This document shows positions 34,440-47,018 of a DNA stretch of 64,000 nucleotides, piece after piece (the first letter of the stretch is position 1; every line of letters starts with the position of its first letter). A program made the translations under genes and the position numbers. The notes beneath the pieces were generated by a model that saw nothing but the letters and a program-made list of their open reading frames with translations, did not search any database and had not been told where the DNA came from. Where the stretch lies: contig JAKZAP010000004.1 in NCBI GenBank assembly GCA_023053575.1, positions 22,435,252-22,499,251 of the forward strand. Reading direction: 5' to 3'. Source of the stretch: Branchinecta lynchi. Its lineage: Eukaryota; Arthropoda; Branchiopoda; Anostraca; Branchinectidae.

Positions 34440-36000
34440 TTTTTTTTGGTAAATCGTTTTCTTCAAGCATAGAATAGACACACGTACAAGCGCGTAAGGT
34501 ACCACAAATCCGACAGGGAAAGTCCACTACATGAAAATCGATTATTCGTGAATAGCGGAGCAACAAAGTGACTCATTTTCATCGAGGATCTTCAGGCCTA
34601 TTTAATTGAGTAAGTAGAGGGTAACCAGATTGTCCTATCTCCGCAATTTTCGTTACACATTAAGACCCAAACAGAAATTGGGCATTTCGCATGGAAGATT
34701 TTGCATGGTTGGATGTCTCATAGATAAACGACCGTCTTGGATTTTTTTTTCTTTTCGTCTCTCGTAATTTTTGTGTCTTATTGCTCTTGTTTATTTCTTC
34801 GAATTGAACGCGTGTGCACGGACAAACTTACGCTGGCAGGTTCGGGTTGACGAGTGTAAACTGAGCTCCTTACTGGGAGGGGGACGGCTAAAAGCCCGTG
34901 AGACCCTGGGTTAGAAATTCGGACCCAATCCCCTTTAAAAATTTGGATGACGCCACTGCATTCGTTCACGTTGCATTCCGCTAGAGTAAAAGATACTCTA
35001 GTTTTGGCACCACATCTTACCCACGATTAATCTTATCGAGCCCTTCCATCAACAACTGGAAGAAGTTGCCATATCGTCAATATTATTTTCGGCTGTCAAT
35101 TTTTCATCTGGTCCATGGCTGGGGGTAGTCTGTTTGAGGAGGTGACGCACCTTTTTTGCTGCTTTTTGCTGAACCTGTGATTTTGGCTAATTAAGACCAA
35201 ACATGTGGATCGTTTTAGAAAACGACCTTTACTCATTGACCCTTGAACCAGGAACAAATAAGCAAAAGAACCTCCGTCCCCGAGCTCTGTATAATACACC
35301 CTTGCAGAGTCGATTCCCGATGCCCTGCCCCGATGCAAAAGAGCGGAGCTACGCGGAACGTCACAATTCGTTACCTCTAGAAACAGCTCATCGCAGAAAG
35401 CCCCGGAGAAGAGATGTCGAGAGTAAGCGACTATTGGTTGTTTAACATTGCGACGTCACTGTGCTATGGGCTTTTCCTCTTGATGCGCACCGGCTAAGAG
35501 GTAAGTCGACGGGCGGCAACTCAAAGCTCAGTAAGTGGCTCTAGCTGTGCTCAGTTTTGTCGGGGACCCATAGTGGGTGCATGGGACCAAAGCTAATTCA
35601 GCCCATGTATTATATTGGCTTATTTGTTCTTGCTTGAACTTAGTGGCCACATTGCTACCGCGTCTGTTTTTGCCGCATACCAGCCCGGTTGGAACTTGGA
35701 CTGTGAGGCATGTTACTTAGGATGGGGATTTAACTTTGGGCGATGAGCTTTTTGGCTAATGATAAAACTAACCCCAAAACAACCATTGAGAAGGTCTTAA
35801 AAGCCCTTAGTGAACTACGTCGACTGACGACCAATATAAGCTTATCATGGTAACTGGATGAAAGTGGGCACCGCCAGGTTTGACTAACGTTCGAAAGGCT
35901 TACCACGAAGAAAAGACTAGCCATCTACTGGTTGACTAAGGTAGTCAAACATATACATGAAATGTCGTTTTACTGAAAAATTAACAAGAATGTCTCGCTG
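34440..36000. other. Intergenic stretch with no recognised feature
   Basis: No repeat family of this window, inverted ends or convincing splice-bounded frame is seen up to the K2P stop codon. Confidence 0.4.
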
Positions 36001-36006
36001 GTTGGT

Positions 36007-39000
36007 TTAGTCTCTCCTCATCCTGTCGCCCATGTCCTGGAGCTTGGCCAGCAGTTCTGCTTTGAGTTCACGTAGTTTGAACATAACTTCTTCCTTCATG
36101 AGGTTGTAGCACATGGCTATAACACCCATTCCCACGAGAAGATAAATAAAGTTTATGATGAGTTTGGTTTGGTTCCCCGACAGTTGCGTATTGGAGCCGG
36201 GCACAAAGTCTCCGATGCCGATTTTGCACAAACTAATTACGCAAAAATAACAGGCATCTAAATAATCCCACTTCTCCCACTCCGCGAACATTATAGTTCC
36301 TGTCATCAGGTATAAAAGCATCACCCAAAGACAGGCGTTACTTGGAACAATAATAGGCTCTTCTTCTGTGCTACTATCGTCGGCATCTGGGTCTTCTGCC
36401 TTTTCGACTTCCACTTCCTCAACCTTCACCTCCTTATGCCTGGCTCGGTTTCGAGCGCACATGACAAATTTGGAGTAGATCCATTTGAAGACCGATGCAA
36501 ATACCTAGAATGGTTGGAACTGACGACAAGAACTGGAAATGGTGACGAGACTTGCATACGGAGTCGGTCTTCTGTTCGGACCGAAACTCGATGCTGATCC
36601 ATTGAAATAGATGCAAGTTTGATCGCTTCCGAATACTTTCGTTCGTTGTCATCACTAGGCTATTATGCCTATAGCTCCAAGGAAACCGGAATTCCCAACG
36701 GAATATGTGTCTCCACTCGTGTGTGACCTTTGTCAGTCTAGAAATTGACAAATTAATTAATTAATTTTAGTTTATTTTACTGAAGGTTTGATTAGTTATA
36801 TACTATGGTAGTAAATGTGTACTTGTTGCTTTTTTCAAGCACGTATGTGCTTTGTTTGTAACCGGTCGTCAAAGCGGAATGAATTTTTAAGTTGTTGAAT
36901 CCTGAAAACGCGGATGAGCGACTGGTCAGTTGCGTCGACAACTGCGAGAAGTGTTCGTTGCTCCACCGTTTAACTTGGTGGTTATGTTTACATCCACTTT
37001 GACCCCTGTTTGTCTACGCTCTGGAATGGAATCTAGTTTAGTTTCTTACTAAAAACAGATTGGCTCGAGCTTGCGAGCAGGCCGAGCTGTAAACATCCAA
37101 CACTTTCCTTCATAAGTATTTTTGTGTTACAGTTACTGAATAGCTGAAGTCCTGCAAGCTCAATAGATACCAGCACATCCATATGATTATGATTCTCATC
37201 TGACTTTGCACCGGACTACCTATTGAAAACTAAGCTTTAAACTGGCTTTAAGGCTATCTATCTGGATTCATTAGAGGAGTGAGTTACTTATCAGCATGTG
37301 CAACGGAACTTCGTTTACACATCTGTTCTATCTTGGCTTTTGTCATCAGAGCATTTAGCGGCCACCATTCCGTCAGCTTCGTCAACAAAAGAATGTAGAG
37401 AATGGGCGGACTGTGCTTGTGTTGGCTGAAACTCGGACAGAAGAAAACCAACGCAAGCCAGAAACCTTCACTTCATTACTCCCTTATCCGCTGTGCTGTC
37501 GAAAAGTTAAAACATTTCCAAGAAAATGTTCTAGAATTCTCTTCCGCTTGGTGGTTCGCAGGAATCTGCACTGGAGTCTGTGGACGCCGCTAGTCTCAAG
37601 ATTAAAGCTTACCTTTCCCATGTTCATGAAGTACAACACATATAGTGGTATTCCAAGACAGGCGTACAGAATGGTTGTGATCTTACCCCAATCTGTTCTG
37701 GGAACGAGGTGACCAAATCCAATCATAGTAAATACCGAAAGAGTGTACATTAGCGCAGATGGGAATGTCCATCTTTCTAACGAAGTCCTGCCGTCATACC
37801 TACGAATAGAAAACTATGATGAACATCATTGTTACCATCGAAAGATTTTATGATATATTGTCCATCATGGAAGTAGGCTTCGAAATAATAAATAAGGGAT
37901 TCAGGCTAATTCCAAACACGCACTTGAAAGATCAGACATGTTTTCTATGCCGAAACAATCTTTTATGTACACCATTTTAGAAAGAATAGTTACAGCGGTA
38001 CATTTTCTTCTGCAACCGGGTACTTCCTTAGTTTTCGAAAGAAGTGCTGGGACACCCGCCAATCGAGACCTGGAAAAGTTGTTTAGGGAATCAGCTTCGA
38101 TTTTCAATACTTGCGCACTGGTGATGACAGCAAGTGGCACCGCCTTGTAGCCAGCGAGTGTGATAGTAGGAAACACGTAGACACCAAGAAACCTCTGGCT
38201 GCCTCTGCTTGGGCACTAATCCTTGTACTGATCGTCGCTGATTATTCTTTCCTCGGGAGACTTTGCTGTGGGACACGGTGCATTTTATGAACCTATCTGT
38301 ACTTACCCTTGCCTAATGTAGCCCGACATATTCGTCTGGTAATCTCTTAGTATCCGGTTGACATCCTTATGCCAGCGGTCTTTGTGTAAAACGTTGAGGC
38401 TGTCTGTGATCTCCCAAATTCGCTGTGTGTACTCCACTCGCATGTCTTCAACTTGACCGGTCAGTGGAGATTCTACATCCTTCTCAATAAACATGAATGC
38501 AAAAGCTCCCATGACTGCATATGTGACGACAAGACCACCGACTCCAACCTTGAAAAGAAAGTAAGTTCGTCCTCTTGTCTCGGAGCGACTCTGGTCCGTT
38601 GAAAAGTACAGTAGCTGGTGAAATAGTGAATTAGCTGGTAGAATCTTAGCCTGATTTGCAGTATCATCGGTACCATCATTGTTGAAGCGCGTTTGTCTCC
38701 TATTAAAATACCTTGCAGCTTTTCCATCCATCAAATTGCCATAAACCATGAACAGAAATGCATAGGTATTCATTTCCTTCGGGTTATAATTTCAAATCAC
38801 CGCGGCTTGTCACATTTGTTGCCTGATTCCGAGGTACCAGTTAGAATGGCGTATTAGCGAGTTTTACATGTCTTATAAGAATTAATTCGTAGGACGTCTT
38901 CTTTCATTTTTATTTTCTACCTTGCTCGAAACGTCTGGCTCCTGAAAACCGTATTGAATGTGAATTATAAATTGCATGAAGCGGGAGATGAGGTTGGGAT

Positions 39001-42000
39001 TAATAGGTTCATATTTGATTTACCCTTTCTGTCAATTGCTATATAACGATCGCAATTCCGTCTGTCGGTCGGTTCGTTTTTTTTTTGTCACACTTTTTCG
39101 AGTTATGGTACTTCCAGATGTGCTAGGACGATGAAACTTGGCAGGTCTATCAGGGATCCGACCAAACTAACTTGGAAGTAATCAGTTTCCCGATCCGACC
39201 ATCTGCGGGGGAGTGGAGGGCGGGGGAATCTGGAAAATTTAGAGCAGTTTGTCCTTTTTTCGAGTTAGGGTACTTCCAGATGTGCTAGGACGATGAAACT
39301 TGGCAGGCAAGTGAGTGACCCGACCAAACTAACTTGGAAATAATCAGTTTACTGGTCCGACCATCTGGGGGGGGGGAGGAGGGCGGGGGAATCAGTAGTT
39401 GTGTATCTTTTGAACGGGTGATCGGATTGGAATGAAACTTGATAACTGGATACAGGACAAATCTCTGATGTCCCATTTGGAGTCCGGGCCGGATTTGGTA
39501 GCTATGGGGGAGTCCGGGGGGGGGAGACCGTAAATTCCGAGAAACGGATAGAATGGAGGGATCGGAGTGAAACTTGCTGGGAAGAACAAGCATCTGCCCC
39601 AGATAAATCGTTACACAATTGGACTGGATCCGGACCCTTGGGGGGGGGGGGGAAGGAGTTTCTCGGAGTTCCGGTGATGTCAGTTTTGGTGAATTTCGCG
39701 ACGAAACTTGGGAGGCATATCAGGGGCCCGACCAAACTAACTAATCAGTTGTGAGTTTCTAATGAGTTTCCCTGAATTCCGGGATGTCGCTTTGGAGGAT
39801 TTTCTCAACGAAACTTGGGAGGCGTATCAGGGATCCCATTAAACTGACTTGTAAATAAAAATTTACTCGATTCCTTAGTCGTGGGAGGAGTAGAGAGAGG
39901 GGGAATCCAGAATATTGAGTCATGCGTAACTTCGGAACGGGTGATCGGATTTGAGTGAAATTTAATAACTGAACAGAGGACATGTCTCTGGAGATCTTTT
40001 TCATGTCCGGACAGGATCCGACAACAGTGGGGGGGGGGGAGACCTGAAAATACTTGACCGGATTATGCTGGAGAGATCGCGATGGACATTTGTGGGAATA
40101 ACAAACAGATGCTTTGGATAAAAAAAATTCAGACCTGGATTGGCTCCGGCGACTGTGGAGGAATTCCGGTGATAACGAATTAAGGTACTTACAGAGGTGC
40201 TAGGACGGTGCAACTTGGCTGGAATATTAGACATTCGACAAGATTGGCTTATAAATCGGCACTTTCCAAATCCAACTATTTCTTAAAGTACCAATCCTGA
40301 CCGCAAAGTAAGAAAAATACTTGTAAGTGAAATATACATTTTCATGATCCCCATGAGCCTATTATCATTTTTGGCTCAAGGGTTTTGCTTACAAATGAAG
40401 TTCCAGCTCCCTTAAGCCTTAAAAGTCGAAAAGTAGGCTACTTTTTACCAAATGATTCATCTCAACCTATGATAGCGGATTAACAGCTATGAGGGAGTTG
40501 GGAGGGGGTGATCGGAGATCGAAGATCTCAAGAAACGGTTAGAATCGAGGGAAAGGGAAAGGGATTAAACTTGCTGGGAAGAACAAGTATTTATTATAGA
40601 TAAATGGTTTGCATAATTGGACTGGATCCGGGCACTTGGGGGGTGGAGGGGGCCTTCCGTAATTCCTGCGATGGCGTTTTTCAAGACGAAACTTGGCAGG
40701 CATATCAGGGACCCTATCAACTTACAGAGCCCTTACCCACTACAATATACAGTTGCAAGTGCCATATGAGCTTACAGGTCTTGTTTAACTGTTTTTGTGG
40801 CACTTGTCTTACGGCCAAGTGCAATATACCCATCGCTTTTCCGTCGATAGGTCAGTCTGGTGATCACGATTTAGTGAACTTCCAGATGCGCTAGGACCGA
40901 TGAAACTTGGAAGGCGTATCAGGGACCCGACCAAACAAACTTGAAAATTGTCACTTCCCCGATTCGACCATCGTAGGGGGAGTGGGGAGAGGGGGGATCT
41001 GGAATAGAAACTTGGCAGGCATATTAGAGATCCGACCAAAAAAACTTGAAAATTGTCACTTTCCCGATTCTACCATCGTAGGGGGAGTGGAGGGAGAAGG
41101 AATCTGGAATATTGACGTATGTTGAACTTTTGAACGGGGGATCGGATCGCAATGAAACTTAATATTTGGAAAGACCTCGCGTCTCAGATGTCACACTTCA
41201 AGTCCCGAACGGATCCGGTGACTTTTGGGGGGTGTTGGTGTGTGTGGGGGGGGGGGGGGGGGGGGCGGAATTCATGGGACACGTTTAAGAGTGCACGAAT
41301 TGGATGAAACTTGATGGGAAGAACAAGAACAAAACCTAGACATATAATTGACAAGAGGGGACTGGAACTGGGCACTGCAGGGGGAGTTGGAGGGAGGGTT
41401 CCGAAATTCTGGGGATCCAGAGTTAAGGTGCTTTCAGATGTGTTAGGACGATGGAACTTGGCAGGCATACCAGTAACTCGACCATGTCTACTTAAGAACA
41501 GTCGTTTCTCCGGTTCGACCATCGTGGGGGGAGTGGAGGGAGAGAGAATCCGGAATCTTGATGTATGTATAACTTTCGAACGGGTGATCGGATTCTTATG
41601 AAGCTTGACATTTGGAAAGACCTCGTGTCTCAGAAGTCTTGTTTCAACTCCAGGACGGATCCATTGAGTTTGGGGAGTTGGACGGAGTGGGGGGGGGGAT
41701 CTTGTGACACGCTCGGAGTGAAGGGATTAAACTTTGGGGGAAGAACAAGCACGAGCCAAAAAATTAAGTCGTAAAGTCCTAGTAGTAAAGTGTGCATCTG
41801 AACCGAAAAGTGAAAAAGTACTTTTGGGCAAAATAAACATTTTCATGATCTACAGGTCCCCAGGATAATCTTTTCCTCAAGGGTTTTGCTCACAAACGAT
41901 TCGTTTATCAGCAAAGAAAAGAAAAAAACAATTTTGACCAAACGATAGATTTCCATGATCCCCAAGCCCAAGGGTCCACAATAATTTTTGTCTCATGAAT

Positions 42001-44048
42001 TTTCTCGCCGGACAAGTAGTTCACCCGATATTCGTCGAAAACCGGAAGGTTTGTGAAAAAAAAAGAGTTTAATCTGAAGTTGATTAGAGGTTCGATTAGG
42101 GGCAAGGAGACATGCTGAATCCGAGTACGAAAATTAATTTTTCGCAATACAAGTAGTTCGCTGAGAATCAGGCCAAAACCGGAAAATTTGTTAAAGTAAA
42201 AGTTCTATTAGATATTCGATCTACGGGTAAGAAGACATGCTGAAACCGTATATGACAATCATTTTCTCACCGGACGCGTAGTTCGCCCTGATTCTGCTGA
42301 AACCGGAAATTTGTTAAAAGTCTTAAGTTTTACCGGAAGTTGTTTAGAGGTTCAATGTAGGGATAAGGAGACATGCTGAATTAGTTTTGAGCTTTAATTT
42401 TGCCAGACAATTAGTTTGCCTGGAATCCGGCCGAAACCGGAAATTTTCAGTGTAGCCAAAGTGACGTAGGTTATAGGGGTAAACACACATGCTGAATCCA
42501 TATTTGAACTTGGTCTTCTCAGATGATTAACATCGGCTTTAATCTGTTATTTTTACTAATTTTATTAGTAAAAATGTTTAAGGAGTCTGGCGAAGACCGG
42601 ATATCGACGAGACCCAGTTGTCTTGATCAGATATTACATTTTGGGATCCCATCAAAACCTTGGTTTTGTATACGACAAGCAGACGATCTGACAATTTGGT
42701 CGTTGATGAGTCGTTGGTTTGAGAGATCATAGAGTATGGTCATTAATCCATTAGAACCTTTCTTGATAAAAACGCATCCATGTCATAGAAAGAGTACAAC
42801 TAAGATTCACGAAGTATCGGCCTACCCGTCCTGACTTAACTACCCAAAAGGACTTGAAGCCCTTCAGAATCATATCGGTTTCGAACAATGTTTACAACGG
42901 ATACGTCAGCTACGATTCTTCGTCAGCGATATTTCGGCCCTTCTTGGCAAGGGTCCTCGTCAGGGTGTCAATCCTCTGGTTCAACTTCGTGGAAGGAAAC
43001 AAACCTGTGATCTAGGGCCGAAATATTGCTGACGAAGAATCGTAGCTGACGTATCCGTTGTAAACATTGTTTGAATAAATGTTTCAAAGTCAGCTTGGGC
43101 TCAAAGAATATTTATCGGTTTCGACGTGGCGATCTGATTAAATGTTACGAGATTTGCCAAGGAAAGTACGATAACGTGCCTGTTGACACGATTCTCAACT
43201 TTGCAAGGACGCTGCAAGAAAGGTCTGCGTGGACATAACTGTGGCTGGTGATTTTCGAGTGGCTGGAGATTTTCGAAGGACATTGGCTGATGGTCTTTCC
43301 AAAACAGAGTGGTGGACTATTGGAATACCCTTCCACCTGAAGTAGAAGTAGTGGAATCGATTTTTGCGTTACATTATTATTATTATTATTATTATTGGTA
43401 TAGTAAGTTTATATGGCAAACGCGATACGGTATATCTTAGATATCTCAACTTGGGCCATACTCCAGGCTCAGCGCCTGCGCACTCAGGGTTGTCACATCA
43501 TACAAAATTAGACAGTGATTTTTCGTCAAAAACAGAGAGTGAATTGGGAGTGAAATTTTATTGTCATGAAACAATGTGAACGGTGACTTTTCGTCAGAGT
43601 CAATGCTCCAAAAATTACAGATCTTATTTTTGTTGCCATGAAAAAAACGTGAAATAGTAACTTTTGGTCAGAATCACTGCTGAAAATGACACATCTGGAC
43701 ATTCTCCTAAATAGAGTGGGCTTTATGACCTACGTCGGACAAGAGCGACAAAAACAAAAAAAGAGTGACAATTCGCACTATCGTGCAACATGTGGTAACC
43801 CTGTGCGCACTTGTTTATGACTTACGTACTCTAATATTGTGGAGTCTGTAGTGGCATGATGCGGAATTGGATTGAATAGCTAAACACCAGAATTTCAAGA
43901 TTTCTTTTTCTGCGATAGTTACCTGGGTACACATAAAAGCCACGAAATGCCTGCAGCAATCCTTTATCTTCGTCTTCGTGTCGTCCGCATTCGAGGATCC
44001 TCGGCTCTTAACCGAGCCTCTGTCTCGCACTGATTTCTTTCGATCCAT
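36007..44048 (-). CDS. Two-pore-domain (K2P) potassium channel, four exons, atypical selectivity filters
   Basis: Exons on the - strand: 44048-43923, 38548-38307, 37799-37613, 36504-36007 (350 residues). All junctions have AG/GT signals and phases 0, 2, 0. Layout: short N-terminus with CCRHFVAFMCTQ leading into TM1 (GVGGLVVTYAVMGAFAFMF), extracellular cap, pore 1, TM2 (ILYACLGIPLYVLYF), cytosolic linker with acidic run, TM3 (ACLWVMLLYLMTG), pore 2, TM4 (LIINFIYLLVGMGVIAMC), short C-terminal tail. K2P subunits dimerise to make background K+ channels. Oddity: pore 1 reads TMIGFGH and pore 2 CKIGIGD, where the family norm is TTIGYG and TTIGFG, so the filter Thr is Met and Lys. Intron 1 (5.4 kb) is nearly all transposon. 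ATG 44048 is the first in frame after a stop at about 44090; a spliced upstream start is possible. Confidence 0.93.
39021..40786 (+). mobile_element. Family B element, copy 2
   Basis: Subrepeats as in copy 1, with a decayed 5' hairpin and a GTCGG run at 39061-39075. It ends AAGTGCCATATGAGCTTACAG then GTCTTGTTT. The post-repeat zone (40280-40420) matches 21480-21600 of copy 1. Lies in intron 1 of the K2P gene, antisense to it. Confidence 0.85.
40797..41920 (+). mobile_element. Family B element, copy 3 (3' truncated)
   Basis: Starts with GGCACTTGTCTTACGGCCAA and GTGC, 10 bp after copy 2 ends, so two family B elements are head-to-tail. The subrepeats run to about 41760. The CTCAAGGGTTTTGCTCACAAA zone follows, but the hairpin 3' end is absent; family A sequence follows directly. 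Confidence 0.8.
41960..42665 (-). repeat. Family A element fragment
   Basis: Four subrepeats with GTAAGAAGACATGCTGAA and CTCACCGGAC-type boxes, then GAGTCTGGCGAAGACCGGAT, AGACCCAGTTGTCTTGATC and a GGGATCCCATC end. It is opposite in orientation to 29523-30478, and the inner end is fused to family B copy 3. Confidence 0.75.
42883..43115. repeat. Foldback element with hammerhead-like core (family F)
   Basis: Arms 42884-42940 and 43020-43075 are near-perfect inverted repeats (ACGGATACGTCAGCTACGATTC and partner). The minus-strand core CTGACGA, stem, GAAATATC lies at 42924-42964. The flank GTCAGCTTGGGCTCA-GA recurs at 59640-59655. Lies in K2P intron 1. Confidence 0.75.
43485..43803. mobile_element. 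319-bp hAT MITE with perfect 8-bp target duplication
   Basis: Ends CAGGGTTGTCACATC and the inverse of ATGTGGTAACCCTG. TGCGCACT occurs immediately on both sides (43477-43484, 43804-43811). The interior repeats GTGACTTTTCGTCAGA-like blocks. A shorter relative is at 58668-58867. Lies 120 bp from K2P exon 1, in intron 1. Confidence 0.85.
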
Positions 44049-44132
44049 ATCCGCGTCTTCACCCTTTGCACTTTTCACCTGTTCGAAGACTCACTCCATG
44101 GGAAGTACACATTGGCTCACATCAGCCTGTTA

Positions 44133-44475
44133 TCATCGAAGATCACATTTTTTTGCGGAGTTATCCTCAACATCTTCATCAGTGGAGTGGATAACGTGGA
44201 TTCCTTCTTGTTCACTAGAAGACTGGCCGGAATCGGTTCCCGAAGGGTCGTTTTGAAGCCAAGTTAAAATTGGAATGATGCGACTCCAGTGACTTATGAC
44301 TCTGGGAAATGCCACAAAAAGGGGATTTGCTGTTTTTATGGGAGTAGATGCCACATAAGTTGTAGCTGGAAGAACTGTCGGATCATTTGGAACGGGTATG
44401 GAATTGTTTTCATCGTTTGTAGTTGTTAGGATCGGTGAATTATTGTTGTTTTTCTCTTTTGCATTCTTAGATAAT
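44133..44475 (-). CDS. Long open stretch upstream of the K2P gene; possible 5' exon
   Basis: The - strand frame stays open for over 110 codons, with an Asn/Thr/Pro-rich start and an acidic end (DSGQSSSEQEG, STDEDVEDNSAKK), then a stop at 44133. It could be a spliced N-terminal extension of the K2P channel, since an AG lies just upstream of GTGAAAAGTGC at about 44078. I cannot find a donor that joins in phase. It may also be chance. Confidence 0.25.
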
Positions 44476-44907
44476 GGGCATAAATTTAATCTTTGGTAAC
44501 TTTCTTATGTACAAGGTGCCGTCATTTTCTTTTCAAGCCCGCAGCATCTTTAGTAATTTAACTTATTTTAGTATTATTTAAAAAAAACTAAGAAATCACA
44601 CTTCGTACTTTTTGTGGCTACTGCTCCATCCATCAGTGAAGTTAATTTTAATCTATTTTGGCGCCGTCATTACTGGTTTCAGAAAGGCCATATTCCCTCT
44701 TTACTAAGTATGCTTTTATCCACTATCTGTTGTGGTGCTGTGCTGGAGCCTTTTTTAGTTAGGGAATGATATAAACAAATATAAATATATTCTTTTTTCC
44801 ATAATAGCACAACATAATATGGCTAGCGGACGATCATCATAACGTAACGCATGTCAAAGCAGTGAGGTACAATATATACAGTATATGATAACAATAAATC
44901 GGCCTAC

Positions 44908-44942
<35 letters not shown>

Positions 44943-45175
44943 ATTTGAAAGCTATTAAGCCATATACAGAAAAACAAAACAAACAACAATCTCAAGTAAC
45001 GAACAACCTCGCATTCTTAACTTAATATCCTACCGACTTTCTGCTATAGTTTTCTAAATAGTTCTCCGGCAAGAATCTGTGGTTACAAAAGATGACTCAG
45101 CAGGTTTCTTCTCTTTACCCCTACAACGAATCTTTAAGCGACTAGGAAAGCAACATATATACCTCTACCGAATTC
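44476..45175. other. AT-rich intergenic stretch with TA microsatellite
   Basis: Contains a (TA)n run at about 44910-44939. Nothing else is recognised. Confidence 0.6.
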
Positions 45176-45179
45176 TGGA

Positions 45180-46812
45180 TTTTGGCCGTACTCCGGGCGA
45201 ACTATTTATCCGGTAAGAAAATAAGTTTCAGATATGGATTCAGCATCTCTCCTTACCCCTAAATTTTCTAATATTTTGTTGAACCCTAATCGGAAACCCC
45301 GCTCCTAAAAGTAGGGCTATGTAACCCATCTAAGAACTTGACCTGTACTTTGACCTAATGGATCCCCATACAGTATAATACCAAAAGATATCATAAGTAA
45401 TCTTAACCTCTTCGAAAGTTTTAGGCGGATGGACCAACATACAAGGTCATAGTTATCCGTCACTGGCCTTTTGGTGTCCCAAACATTAATAAACAAGACC
45501 AAAGGTTTCGATGGGATCCCCAAAACTTAATATTTGATCCAATTGGGTCTCGTCTTCACCAGAATCCTTGAACATATTTGCTATTGAAATTGGGAAGCAG
45601 ATTAATTAGCTAATAGCTAGTCATCTGAGACAACGAAGTTCAGATATACCTCTATAAGCCATATCTATTTTGACGATACTGATCAATACTTCCTGCTTTC
45701 CTTCATCCAAATTTCCGGTTTCGGCCGAATTCCGAGCGAAATTTTTGTCCAGCAAACAAAGAAAGTTCAGAAACGAGTTCAGCGTATCTGCTCATCCCTA
45801 CAAAGCACACCTAATCACTTCAAATAAAACTTTAACTTATAACAAATTTTCCGGTTTCATCCGGATTCCGGACGAACTACATGTCCTGGTAAAAAATGAT
45901 TTTTAGATACTCTTCTTGCCCCTAAATCTGTCATCTAATCAACTCAAAATAAACTTTTGCTTTTAACACATTTTCCGGATTTGTCCGGATTCCGGGCGAA
46001 CTATAGTTGTCCGGGGAGAAAAAGATTGTCGCATACTTATGAATATCGCATGTCTTCTTATCCCTAAACCGTACAACTAATCAACTTCAAATAAAACTTT
46101 TAACAAACTTTCCGGTTTCTCCAGATTCCGGACGAACTACTTGTCCGGCGGAGAGAAAATTTTCATCGTCGTGTTAGTATGTCTTCTTACCCCATAATCG
46201 ACTATCACATTAGCTGTTTATAAATATTTTGTTTACCCCTTAATTTGAACCCCCTCCCCCACCCCAAAATAGAGCTACAGAGCTCATCTACGAACTCGAC
46301 CTTACCCTTGACACAAAGAACCATCACAACAAGTTTCATCAAAATATCTCATTCCCTTCGAGAGTTATCATGCTCACAGACGGACGGACAGACAGACAAT
46401 TTTTTTTATATCATAGGTATTCCTCCACTTACGTTTTGGGATGATAATTTCGTAAACCGCACTGGCCTGACATATAACAAAAAATCAACGAAGAAACCAA
46501 CGAAAATGGGCTTTTTATAGGCCAAAGAATATACTGAAATAAAAGGCGAATATTTCGGGAGGACAACCGCCTCCCTTCTTCAGCGCAGACAGAAAATTTC
46601 GAGAAAAAATGCCAAAACGAGGATGAAGATCAACAGCCAACACCAAAGATTATAATAAAATTGAAAGAATTGAAAGACTAAAATAAAGACAGCGAGCCAC
46701 TCACCAACACCTGCGACTAACAATTATGATTGTTCTCGCTCGACTAGCGAATGTCACCCCATTTTCGTTGGTTTCTTCGTTGATTTGTTGTGACGTTATG
46801 GGATCCCCAAAA
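45180..46812 (+). repeat. Family A element(s), interrupted near the 3' end
   Basis: A partial unit lies at 45180-45480. A fuller copy starts at 45493 (AACAAGACCAAAGGTTTCGA, GGGATCCCCAAAA) and runs through four subrepeats to CCTCCACTTACGTTTTGGGA at about 46440. Its final TGGGATCCCC box resumes at 46799 after the 46442-46797 insert. Confidence 0.75.
46442..46797. mobile_element. Foldback insert with hammerhead-like core inside family A
   Basis: The 27-bp perfect inverted arms start ATCAACGAAGAAACCAACG (46484-46510) with the partner at 46758-46784. The minus-strand core at 46546-46586 reads GCG-CTGAAGA, a GGGAGG/CCTCCC stem, GAAATATT, CGC. The insertion splits TGGGAT of family A; GGGAT is present on both sides, suggesting a short target duplication. 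Confidence 0.7.
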
Positions 46813-47018
46813 CCAGGTCTTATTTCAGGACTTAAACACCAAACCAACTGTTTCCAACCGAAAATAAGTGAAAACGATCGGAAAAAATTGTTTTATGAGA
46901 CTTGAAAAACTTGAACTTGAAAAAAATCGTAAACAGTTGTAAAATTACAATTCGAAACACTTGTTTCCAATCGTTTACAGCTGGGATTTCACATTCAACG
47001 TTTTAGTTGAACTGTTTT

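Noticed and set aside
34312..34566. Minus-strand frame with an acidic stretch and LPYMYKP, faintly like the start of P2X7-C-domain proteins
   Set aside because: No start codon, no clear splice partner, and the upstream stop is close; not enough to call a gene.
38549..38773. N-terminal extension of the K2P frame to an ATG at 38773
   Set aside because: A good acceptor lies at 38549, and the exon at 43923-44048 supplies the expected CCRHFVAFM lead into TM1 in phase; the upstream frame is intron read-through.
39285..41600. Proline- and glycine-rich frames of 70-112 codons
   Set aside because: They follow family B subrepeats with their G/C tracts and recur at every copy (also 20-21, 47-49, 54-56 kb); lengths vary with tract length.
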